Positions 1 through 12,669 of a stretch of 64,000 nucleotides of DNA are shown one piece after another. Every line of letters starts with the position of its first letter. The first letter of the stretch is position 1. The DNA is taken from the NCBI GenBank assembly GCA_030141605.1, contig JAQGDQ010000037.1:687001-751000 (forward strand). Direction: 5' to 3'. Origin of the DNA: Tubiluchus corallicola (Eukaryota; Priapulida; Priapulimorpha; Priapulimorphida; Tubiluchidae). The notes below the pieces were generated by a model. That model saw nothing but the letters and a program-made list of their open reading frames with translations, ran no database searches and was not told the DNA's origin. Position numbers and translations under genes: made by a program.

Positions 1-1287
1 TGTAATTCGGAACATGTGTGTAATTGAATCTGCATCATGTAACTTATCCTGGAATAATAGATATCATATTTCTAATACAGTTGAACAAACAAAAATGAAG
101 CTACAGAATAATTAGTCGATACCAAAGAACAATATTTTTACACGGCTAACCTTGAATGTTTTTGATAAAAGCATTTCCAAATACATGTGAATATTTACCT
201 CAGGGTCAGTACTTTCGTATTCAAATTCACAAAATTAAATGTTTAGCATACATGAAAAATTCTACCATTTAATTTGTTTAGCAAATGAGTTTTTTACATG
301 ACACTCTTTAACACAAATAACCATTGCTACTTATGCTTACAATTTGCATATGTTACAGGGTGCTATAATTTTTACATGATTAGTCATTGCTATATATTTT
401 AATGTGAAAACAGTTTAAAGACTATAAAGCGTATAAAAATACATTTGTTTCTGGTTGCCGACCGACTGTACAATTTCATGTGCACCTCAATTTATTTTTT
501 TGTTTATCAAAATGAAATTTTTTGTTTGCCTGCCAAGTATGGATTTTTGACCAGCTTCACATTTTGTACAGCTACTTCTATTAAGCAAATGCTAAATGAC
601 CAGTGTTCACGCACGCATACTTGTAACTTGAAACCCCAATAGTGATCAGATGCACCTACAGCTATCAGTCTCCACTGCAGCCTACACAGTGTGACTCATA
701 ATGAAATGTTCATAGTGATTATTAATACATTCACAGAATGTCACCTGTAAAGTGGAGATGCTAGTCATTATTTAGGCCAATTATGTCAAAAAGAAAATGA
801 GCTGTTTTTTCTATTGATCAATATTTAAGCAGAAATTTTGAGTTTGTGTGAAAAACCAATAGTTAGATTTAGACACAGGAAGGTTCTGAAAATGTGCGTC
901 AGTCAGGATTCGAACCCATAGCCTTGTAAGTTTCGCTCTACGTGTTCTTGAAAATTACGTAAATTAGTAATGTTCAAAGACCTTTTCAAGTATTTCTGTA
1001 TTTTCCTAACTGCACAACAAGAAATGCCATGCAAATTTCAAATTGCAAAGCAAATTAGCAAAAAGCTGAAATTACATAGGAAAATGCAATATGATACCAA
1101 AAGAGATTTTCACTGAAAGTCGTTTTCCTTTTATCAAATACCAAGGAAGAGTTTCAGATTAAAAAATGTTGAAAACTCTGATATGGATAGCAAATGCATT
1201 TCCAGCTGGTCCTTACAAAATAATGTTTCCCCATCTAAAGTTGAAAAGTGGATTAGCAAAAAAGAAATTTTTATTAAATGTACTTAC
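1..1287. other. Left flank, presumed PSMA6 intron 2
   Basis: No PSMA6 coding sequence was recognised here on the minus strand, so this stretch is probably intron. Apart from a possible tRNA-derived relic near 890-950, I see only AT-rich sequence. Confidence 0.5.
890..955 (-). repeat. tRNA-like / tRNA-derived SINE relic
   Basis: The minus strand carries a perfect Pol III B-box-like GGTTCGAATCC (plus 905-915). GTAGAGC, resembling the end of a D-arm, lies about 29 nt upstream of it. No clean anticodon arm or acceptor stem can be folded by eye, so a functional tRNA is unlikely; a SINE head or tRNA pseudogene fits better. Confidence 0.4.
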
Positions 1288-3237
<1,950 letters not shown>

Positions 3238-3297
3238 TCATTCGAACATTGCGGTTCAAATTACTTTATTTTAGCAACTGCTAGGACATATTGATAG

Positions 3298-3370
3298 TAA
3301 CAACAACAACAACAACGACAAAAACAACAACAACAACAACAACAACAACAATAATAATAATAATAATAAT
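3298..3370. repeat. (AAC)n / (AAT)n microsatellite
   Basis: Runs of CAA/AAC triplets pass into AAT triplets, a compound trinucleotide microsatellite just upstream of PSMA6. Confidence 0.9.
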
Positions 3371-3474
3371 TCTAGAAACAGTACGGTAAGGAACACATTA
3401 AGAACATATTAATTAAGAGACCACGAAATAACTGTGTGAGGTGCCCAGGAAACCTACAAATAGATTGCTATGTA

Positions 3475-3475
3475 T

Positions 3476-3539
<64 letters not shown>

Positions 3540-3545
3540 ATATAT

Positions 3546-3583
<38 letters not shown>

Positions 3584-3606
3584 TTATTTATATATATGTA
3601 TATATA
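3475..3606. repeat. (CA)n(TA)n compound microsatellite
   Basis: About a dozen CA dinucleotides are followed by roughly 100 nt of nearly pure TA repeats with a few interruptions. The open frames across it are repeat artefacts. Confidence 0.95.
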
Positions 3607-4549
3607 GGTTTTCAGGAACATCAGTTTTTTTCATAATACCCTCAACTAAGGCTAAAGAATTAATTGACCTTCTCTTAGTTGTCTGAATTCTGCTGCCGGG
3701 ATGGATGGTGGATATTAAAATCACTTTTTTCGAAATGCAATGGCCAAACTACATTGCAACTTGACTGTAACAATGGTAACAAATGGCACGTCACATTTCT
3801 TATTTGGCAGTATTTAATGCTGAGAAACAAACTCATTCTTTCTTATAGCATGCTGTACGTCCACTGATAGTGCACATCTAAGCATTGATGCCTAATTACC
3901 ACTGTTAGAATATTCATTTCAGTAGCATGTCATATACTGCTTTTTTGAAAGGTAGAATTCTTGTCTATGTTCTGCATAAGTATCAACTATTGGTGGTTAA
4001 TACTAAATAAATTATAGTTGAAACAATTCACAAAGCGACTAGACTTATTTGCCAGTCACTGTTTTCAATCTAATTGGCACCTACACTTTTAGTGGCTATT
4101 GCAAATGGTGACAGTAACAAAATTCATTAATTTGTACACGATTAGAAAGTCTATAAATTATCCAGCAGAATTTTCCTTGTAATTTTTTATCAGGTTTTCT
4201 ACCACGAAAACAAATATATAAAAACTCAAACTGTCATGGAAATTAATTTATAACGCTATAATTTAGATAAAAATTGCAAGTCATGAAATTTTTATGCTTT
4301 TTGTCAAAAAACAGAAGCCATGAACCTGTTGTTATTTAGTGATAACGTATGGGTACAAACTGTACATTATAATTGGACTGGACTCCCCATGAATCTTCAT
4401 GGGAGGACTGCAAACTGTCTCGTTCGCAGTGACAATATCCCTGTTATTAATGAGAAAAAGGCTTGCATTAAGAGACAGCCTACTAGAAACGGCTAAACTA
4501 GAGGGGCTCTTCACTGGCTAACCAGTTTTAAAAGATTAACAGAAGATGA

Positions 4550-5640
4550 ACTCTTAGTGAAGACATGGGAGAAGGGACTTGTAATGTCAGTATAAAAAAT
4601 GCAAGGAAAGATATTATGGAAATAGCGAAGAACTGCTTTCAAGCGAGTAAGAACAAAAAGGAAAACGTGAAAAAAAGAGAAAAAGACAATTAAGCAAAGT
4701 GCTAATCTAAAACAAACAAATCCCAGAAATACTGAAAGTAAGAGAACAATTAACAGACGAAAGAATGTAATAAGAAACAAGAAAGAAATGGAATATGAAT
4801 TGAAGAAATTGTTAACAAAATGAGAAGAGAAAGGGGTTATTACAGCAAATGCATTGTAGAAATCTAAAAAAAAGAATTGACAATGTTTCAAAGAAGATAT
4901 GATTTCAGTGGATTTCGATAAAGAATAAGCAAACAAATGACCAGAATAAATGCTAGAAATATTTACAAATTACTATAAAACAAATGTACTATAATGCAAA
5001 GGAATACTGAATTTCAAATAAAAAAAAGAAGGAACAACTAATATGTTTGTATGTCAAATACTGATTATAGGAAACGGAGTGCAAAACAGGCCAGTACAAA
5101 TATTTAGGTGTAGCTAGGAGAAAAATGTAATTACAAACTATTGCTTGTAAAAGAATGGAGAAAAGCTAAATATGTGATAAGAGAACCGATGAGAATTAGA
5201 AGCAAACAAAAATTAGTATTAAAGCACAGGACGTGAGACCATTGATGTTTGAAGCTATGATAATCCTATATTGGTTTTGAATAATCGTGAAACTTGGATA
5301 AAATTAACATCAGAAAGGAGGAATGAAAGAAACTAAAAAACATACAGAAATAGATGCTAAAAAAATTCTGAATAAAAAAAATATATATATATACACATAA
5401 TGCGGCGCACTTAAATGTGATGGAATTGTAGTGAGGAAATCATGTTGGAAGATTTGCTTTGTCCTAAGTGTGGATAGTAAAGAAGGAGGCACTGAAGAAC
5501 ATGCATTAAGTTGTGAGAAGATTGGAGGAACAACTAATAAGTACAGTGTTTGGTTACAAATTTTTACAACCTGCGAAATATTTGTGATTGGTAAAACCAA
5601 AAAGATCATGGAATCTAGAAAAAATAGATAACAGTTAGAA
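4550..5640 (+). mobile_element. Decayed non-LTR retrotransposon (LINE) relic
   Basis: In broken plus-strand frames there are LINE-like pieces: QYKYLGV near 5094-5114 (the region after the RT palm), an ETWIKLTSERR-like stretch near 5290, KKLKNIQK near 5325-5350, NAA..NVMEL near 5397-5430, and a late TEEHALSCEKI stretch at 5487-5525 like a C-terminal zinc region. Stops and frameshifts break every frame. The purine-rich plus strand produces the hydrophobic minus-strand frames here, which are not genes. The clade is not determined. Confidence 0.45.
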
Positions 5641-5734
5641 AAAGGTGATAAGAAAGAAAATAGGATATTGCTTGTGTGTGGAAATATAAACGAGTATAAT
5701 GGACGTCTGATGAAAAGTAATTGCTCCTGCAAAT

Positions 5735-6053
5735 CTAGGACACATAATTTTTTAAAAATTTGTTTTCAAAATAAAAATAAAGTTTTATTTTGCCCTACTT
5801 CGTCCAGACACCCAAACAGTTATGTTTTAGGCAATGAAAATCTATTTTTCAATTGACATAATTATAAATGCTCGGTCTACTCTAAGCAAAGGTGAAGGGC
5901 AGCCGGTAAGCCGCGAGTAATCGCAGTGGTTAGCTTCAACTGAAAAAGATAGCTAGTAATAGAAACGAATCAAGGACTTTTCAAAAAGTTCTTGTGCTTG
6001 TGAAAGCTTTCGGTTTCCCATATTTTGTAATTAATGACGCCAGTAGATTGTCG
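5735..6053. other. Intergenic, nothing recognised
   Basis: AT-rich sequence between the LINE relic and the inverted-repeat element. No coding exon, repeat or regulatory motif was recognised. Confidence 0.5.
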
Positions 6054-6996
6054 CTGTGTTGGGAGCCGAGTGGACCACTGAGCCAAGTAGACCAATTGGT
6101 CTACATGGGCTAGCCCAAGTAGACCGCGGTCTACTTTGGCTGCCCAAGTAGGACACTAGAGACAGGTCGCGAATTGAGTCGTTAAGTGTACTGACACCGT
6201 CCGTTGTGCTTGTTTATGTAATAATAATAATTAAAAACGTTAGTACACGTTGAATAATTTATTATACATCTAATAAAATAAAAGAATTTTATTCTGAGCT
6301 GGTAGAACGGACAATATTAAATTTGGTTTCGATATTAATGTTGTTGAAGTGAAAAAACCACTTTTTTGCGAATTCAACATTTGTTTAAGGTATATCATTT
6401 TGATTTTGTCTCACTTCACAAACAGGTGATCCGTTTCACTACCTCTTGGGCAAATAATTGTTTTCTTACAAGTAAACGTTTTAGCGATCTAGCTCGCTAG
6501 CCCATGTAGGACAGTGCCCTACATGTTACAATATTACTGATAATATTAAAACTAATTATCCTTGCTTTTCTTAAATGTTAAAAATTACTTTTTGGTGTTG
6601 TGAAGGCTTAGCAGCATCTGTCTCATTTTTAAATTTGCAATTATTTCTGTAATAACTGTGTGCAGAATTTCTCTCTTTAAAGCATTAGATACTAGGTTTA
6701 ATGTTATGATATATTAATGGAGTTAATCATAATGATGAAATTATTGTAAGAAATGCATTTGTAAATTGCCAAGGAATATCCATTTCTAAAAGAAATTTTG
6801 TTTTATGCTTTATTATGTCATAACAATACTTATAAACAATGGTAATATAAACTGGAAACAAGTTTTGCCAGAGCAAGTTTCTCGACAAAAATCGCTAGTG
6901 TCCTACTTGGGCTGCCCATGTAGGACACTACTTTTAGCGCATCGGTTTTACCGGAAGTGGTCTACTTGGCTCAGTGGTCCACTCGGCTCCCTACAG
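6054..6996. mobile_element. Non-autonomous DNA element with 34-nt perfect TIRs
   Basis: Positions 6061-6094 (starting GGGAGCCGAGTGGACC) are the exact reverse complement of 6958-6991. CTGT at 6054-6057 and ACAG at 6993-6996 may be the true ends. Just inside are more inverted pieces built on the motif AAGTAG(G)AC/GTC(C)TACTT: 6094-6160 and 6893-6930, with related copies near 6500. The interior is AT-rich with no transposase. A related copy lies at 21419-21911. No clear target-site duplication is visible, so the superfamily is not assigned. Confidence 0.88.
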
Positions 6997-7315
6997 TTGT
7001 TTTTGTATTTTTATCGCTTGAATTTTTTAGTAAGAATGAATCCTAAGAACAAATACCAATTCTGTTTATCAATAATTAATGATGTATAGGCGTGACAGCA
7101 GTTCAGTGCGTAGATGTAGTATTTCCTTTTTTTAAGCTAATCTAATTCCTAGTTAGTGACAGATTTATAAAAGTAAAATTCATTAAAAAAGACGACCCTT
7201 ATATTTTCTGTCTTCCAAATTAAAGGTTGTATCTCTGTCTATCATCTATCTGTCTACTCGTTGACTACATTATATCTGTAGACTTCTGCTTTGAGCGTCA
7301 TTATCAATATTTGGG
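6997..7315. other. DTD1 5' flank
   Basis: The sequence between the DNA element and the DTD1 start codon must hold the DTD1 5' UTR and promoter. No TATA box or other motif was recognised. Confidence 0.5.
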
Positions 7316-10300
7316 ATGAGAGCAGTTGTGCAGAGAGTAATTAATGCAAGTGTGTCAGGTAAGGCTGTTGTTTAATGACTTATGTCTTTGGACAGAGAGT
7401 GGTTTACATATAATTAACGTGCTCATTGCTATCCGGATTACTTGCTTTTTTTACATTTGTAAACAGTCAACTCTGCCATTAAGTTTTAAAAAATGTGAAT
7501 TTGGTGCACCTTTTCCTTTTTAAGATTGTATACAAAGCCTTATACTTTCATAATTAATGGCTTGATTTTTGCACCAATATGGCGAAACAATCTCTAAAAT
7601 GCATGTCAGTTAAGTAAATACGTGTAAGTAAAACTTGGTATACCTATTTATTTTAGTGCACTTTTTTATGATACTTAATAATGCTAAAACCAATCTCTTC
7701 TATAAATTGATTTTCACATGATAATGATTAAGGTTTATTGGTTTTTTATCAATGTAATTTACATTTCTTTTAATTACTGGACATTTTTCAACATGGAATT
7801 TGAACTAACATCACTTTATTGAAGCCATATTTCTGAGCAACATCTTTTCATTGACTTGACATCACACAAGCTATATTTGGTTAACAGACTAGTTATCCTG
7901 GTACTTGCAAAATAAATTAAAATAGGTTATTGTCATTCTAAATAAACTGTACTGAATTAAGTGACACGGACTAAAATTTAGTACAGTTTAGTTAGAATGA
8001 CAGTAACCTATTTTAATTTACTTTGCAAGTACCAGGATGACTGGCCAGTTAACCAAATATAGCTTGTTAATGGTTTGCATTTTATCATTGACAAGGTGCT
8101 GTTCAACAAAAATGAACTATTGTATATTGTTTCTGCAGCCATAGTGTTTTTATTCATTGTGTAGCTAACAGAAAGTTAAATAAGAGGCTTTGTTTCTAAA
8201 ACATTTCACATGTCTGTGAGTTTTTATGAGTTTCCACAATAAAATAGAACAATGCAAACAGCAGCCTAGCATTTGTAGCAGATTTGATTTTAGCAGAATT
8301 ATTGAATGTAGTTGAAGTCATATTTAATAATTAGATTATCTGAGAAAGGGCACATAATTTTTTTTCAATTTATAGCTGAAATAAAAGGAACATTTTTTTG
8401 CTTGACTTTGTCCAGATACCTGACCAGTTACGTTTAGACCCGAAAATCAATTTTTTAGTTAAAATATAAATGCCAGCTATTTATTTATTATAGTTTTTAT
8501 ATTTTCAGTTGATGGTGAAGTTGTCAGCTCAATAGGCCGAGGACTCTGTGTTCTAATTGGTGTATGCAAAGATGACACACAGAAGGATATTGAATGGATG
8601 TAAGTGTAACTAATAAACAAATGGTTGTTGTGGGTTACGGGAAAATGCTTTATTACGAGGGCAATATTAATCCTTACATTATTATCAGTTATTAATTGTT
8701 CTCTATCTTAAAAGTGTTGCTTAAAAAATGTTTACAAATTTAGCAAACCTGTATAATATAAGCAGAAATTTATGCTGCTTTGTACTGAGCACATTTAAAT
8801 TAGGCAAGTAATAAGTAACAACTCTAAAAAGTGGAAGCGAAACTTGGATGAAATAAGATATGGAATTAGGTGAAATTGCAATAAACATGTTTAACTTGCG
8901 GAGTTAAATAATGTCAACATTTTTTAAAGGAAAAGCCAACGATCTCTGGAAATTAAATTTTATTATTTCAGAAAAACTTTATAAAGTTTGAGCAGTAAAA
9001 TTGTGATAAGCGCATCATGATACTCATGCAATTAATAAAATCAGTTTAAAGCCGCACTTATTTCGAATAAAGAAATTTGTGATACGATTACAGTGCAATA
9101 TCAACATCTATCCTGCCGGGTACTTGAAAAAACTTTTCACCAGCTATTTAAAAATGTTTTACTATTCACTACTCTCCATGCACTATTTTAAACTATAGAC
9201 AATCTAAAACCAAGAAATTGTCAATACTATATTTTGCTTTTTGATGAATCTCGTTGCCCAATATGTCATGGAAAACAGTTACCGACAATAATACAATAAC
9301 TTCGAGACTTGACTAGTTAAGCCCAGCTGACTAATGCTTATCGCCACTGAGCATTTTCTGTAAACTAATTTTCAAGTTTGTCCAGTGTTCAAGTGTGTCT
9401 TAATTTATGTACTCTACAAATCTTGTGAGGGAAAAACTGAATTTATGGTAGTTAAAAATTACAGGGTGCGGAAAATCCTAAAACTTCGTGTGTTTGAGGA
9501 CAGTTCAGAGAAAAGGTGGACAAAATGTGTTACAGATTATGATTACGAAATACTCTGTGTTAGTCAGGTAAACATTTAGTAGTACATTTTTGTGATAGTT
9601 CACATTTCCACATAGTTTTCGTGTTACCTGCTGAAGAGCTAAAATGAGAGTCAAACATTATTTAAGGCCTGCATCATTGGTAATTTTATTTAAAAATTTA
9701 TTTTTTAATAAGTTAAATTTGTTAATGATAGAAAGCAATTATAAACGGAAAATTTCTTGATTTTTTTCGTCATTCGTTTCAAAATTAATTTTGCTCACAT
9801 GTTCAGCTAGTCATGCAAATGACTCTAATTTGTTTATCAGAAATGTCAGCTCACTTAATATTGAGTCATGCTTAGAGATTTTTTGTCACTTACATATGGA
9901 TATTTCATATCACTTGTAAATTATAAATACAACAACTTATTCATTTTCCAGTTTACTTTATACTGTACCTTGAAAGGAAACAAACCCGACTATCACTTAG
10001 CGATGGCAGCTGATCAGTCTGAAGTGTTCTACAATGATTTTCTAAAGCACTTGCGTAGTGCTTACAAACCTGAACTAGTTAAAGGTAAAGCGTAGTTGTA
10101 AGAAACAGGCCTGTTTCTGCTTGCCTCATTGATCTGAGACAGTTAAGTTGCTCATCAAATGAACAAGTGTTAGAATGATTACGTGATTTCGATTTATTCG
10201 ATTTTGATATACTCTGTACATATCTATGTGTTACATTGTTTATCTTCTGTTTTAAAGTATTGCATATATATAGTTGGCTGTATGGCATACGTCGGTATTT

Positions 10301-11381
10301 GAGGTTGTTTTTATATTATGTAATTGGGTTATGTATCATTCGTTAGTGGAGATCTGATGCTATGCAATGGTCTCTTGTTTTACCCAATAAATTGTAAATT
10401 ACTGTGCACAAAATGTTAGGTACCGATTTACTTTTAATATTCTAAGCTCTAAGGAGTAACAATTTAATTGGTAGTCAGTGAGAAAAACTACTGGTAACAG
10501 TACAGTTTTTTAATTCCTATGCAGAATTACTGCCGCTATGATGTCATTATATGTTTTTCGTGTGCAGGTTTTCAGCTATTCCACTACTTTAGCATTGGGA
10601 GTTAAAAAGTCGGGATGGTGTTCTTGAACCGTCAGTTTTCATGCAGTTTTCATTGAAATTTAAAATTTGCTTTAATATTGGTTTTGCAAATAAGCCACTG
10701 ATTTGTAGTGGTTCTAGTAGTGATTTGCAATAACAAATGAGCATGCTTTATTTACCCCATTACATATCATGTTCGGCATTATATAAATAATCATTGCTCA
10801 GTCGAGAGAAATACTGCAGTACTAATCACTTATTAGTTTTAGGTGTTATTTTCCTTACTTGTTTTCATGCTATATAAAAGGTTTTATTTCAGATGGAAAG
10901 TTTGGAGCTTATATGAAAGTAAATATAGAAAATGATGGTCCTGTAACCATTCAGTTAGAAGCCCCACCTCAGGTATTTCAGTATTCTTACTAACTGTTAA
11001 AATTATGGAATAGCTCTATGATTGTGTTCTCTCGAATGTGTCTCACTTTTTCTTGATGGTGTGCAATGCAATTCATTTTAGGGCAGAAACAAACTTTTCC
11101 CTGGGCACACATTTTAACAGAATGTTATTCTTTGCAAAATCTTTAAAACCTTTTTTTTTAATTGTATGGGAGTGCAGTTCTCGATGGGTAAAAATAATTT
11201 AAACAGTATCACCTGAATCCATTACAGATAAGAGAAAATTACCTGAATTTCGCGTGCTTTTTTGCAGCTAAATCAGTCGAAGAAAAAGAGTAGCAGTACC
11301 AGTTTGGTCAATGATGCTGAAAAATCTACAAACTTTTCTTTTAAGGCGGCGGATGGCAAACCATTAGATACGGAAACATGA
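7316..11381 (+). CDS. DTD1: D-aminoacyl-tRNA deacylase 1
   Basis: Removes D-amino acids (and mischarged Gly) from tRNA, a cytosolic proofreading step. Six exons: 7316-7358, 8509-8599, 9465-9567, 9952-10084, 10893-10972 and 11268-11381. They total 564 nt, giving 187 aa, with consistent phases and GT-AG junctions. The protein starts MRAVVQRVINASVSVDGEVV, the DTD fold start. Both active-site signatures are present: SQFTL (split between exons 3 and 4) and NDGPVT in exon 5. Conserved blocks GRGLCVLIGVCKDD, LKGNKPDYHLAM and DGKFGAYMKV are intact. Exon 6 is a Lys/Ser-rich tail, as in animal DTD1. Intron 1 carries a large foldback repeat. The gene looks intact and functional. Confidence 0.97.
7866..8067. 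repeat. Long inverted repeat (foldback) in DTD1 intron 1
   Basis: The left arm (7866-7958) and right arm (7975-8067) are near-perfect reverse complements of about 93 nt around a 16-nt loop. The outer end is ACAAGCTATATTTGGTTAAC and its complement; only a few mismatches and small gaps were seen. This fits a foldback/MITE insertion. RNA from it would form a long hairpin. Confidence 0.93.
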
Positions 11382-12377
11382 CGTCACTTTAACTTTGTTT
11401 AGGATTTGTTTATTTATTTCTGAAGTAAAACACTGTAAAAGACGTTTAACAGCTTCAGCATGTGTAAGGTTATTTTGCTTATTTGCTGTAGAATCATATC
11501 CGTGTGTAGAAGTCTTATTGTAATCTAATAAGTTAAATATTTGGTTATAATAAGTTGTGTAATTTGGAAAACAGAAAGGGGTTGTTAGCTTCGTCATTTA
11601 AAAGATCTAATTTGCGAAAAACTTGGCCATCCCCAATTCTAGTTGATTTGTGGTATGTTACTATATATCGTAAAGTGAAACAATAAGCACTGATGACGTA
11701 GTCATATTATTGTAATACTCTTAGCCACATTGTATTATGTATTGTAGGGGTTGATTACTTTGGCTGGACAACTTGAAATTGGTCTCATATTCTTTTTTGG
11801 TCAGTTTTTGAACAAGAAAGAAACGGTTACAGTTGATCTGCCAGCATATATTTTAACAAGAATGTATTTTTTATAAAATTTATAAGACACCTTTATAGTT
11901 CAGTACTTGGTGTGTAAATTAGCGCTTAAATGTCATGTTTGCCATTTCTTTGTATCCTATTATATAAATTATTACAAACTCACTGCTTAGCAGCATTAAG
12001 GCTTGTCGCTGTTAGACTCGTGTAATATTGAACAGCTGTTACGGCTAAAATGCAGCAGTCATTTGATAGTCTTTATTTCTTTGGGGACATATCAGCTCAG
12101 ATAATGAAAGAAACTGGTAGAAGGCTCAGCACCTTCTGGTATGTTGTTATTTCATTTTCCAGGATTTATTTCCTCAGGGGAAGTTTTCCAGGATCTTGTA
12201 TGTGAAATTGATACTATCAACTCCACTTGCATGTAAAACATTGCTGTTATCACTTATTGGCTTATTTTGTGCTCTTGCACAGAATTGAATGTTAGACTGT
12301 TGCTCTTTTAACTGTTGTCGATAATTTACTGAACTAAAACTGGTAGCAATAAGCATTTGAGAATTGTGATTAGTTTG
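11382..12377. other. DTD1 3' flank to fibrinogen-like gene 1
   Basis: It should contain the DTD1 3' UTR; no canonical AATAAA was seen. The last ~220 nt resemble the region upstream of the second fibrinogen-like gene (for example TTTCCAGG..TTATTTCC), so the duplicated unit probably includes this 5' flank. No exon was recognised. Confidence 0.5.
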
Positions 12378-12595
12378 ATGAAAGAAATGGCATCTTATGT
12401 TTATGTATGCTTGTTGGTTTTATGCTTATCATTTGTTATCATTGTTGCTTCACAGACGTCCATACCAAAATGTGCAGGTATGTTTAGCAATTGTGTACTC
12501 GTTAAGTTTTGAAAGTAATTCTTTTCTAATTTTGATACTTGTTGATAATTACTTTGTGTTAAATTATCTTTCATTTATTTACTATTGCGCTGAAC

Positions 12596-12669
<74 letters not shown>

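Noticed and set aside
890-955. Functional tRNA gene
   Set aside because: Only the T-arm/B box is good; the other arms do not pair.
3436-3686. Ile/Tyr and His/Thr-rich frames
   Set aside because: Artefacts of the CA/TA microsatellite.
4511-4936. 141-codon hydrophobic minus-strand frame resembling a membrane protein
   Set aside because: It is the complement of a purine-rich decayed LINE; no start context, domain or splice support.
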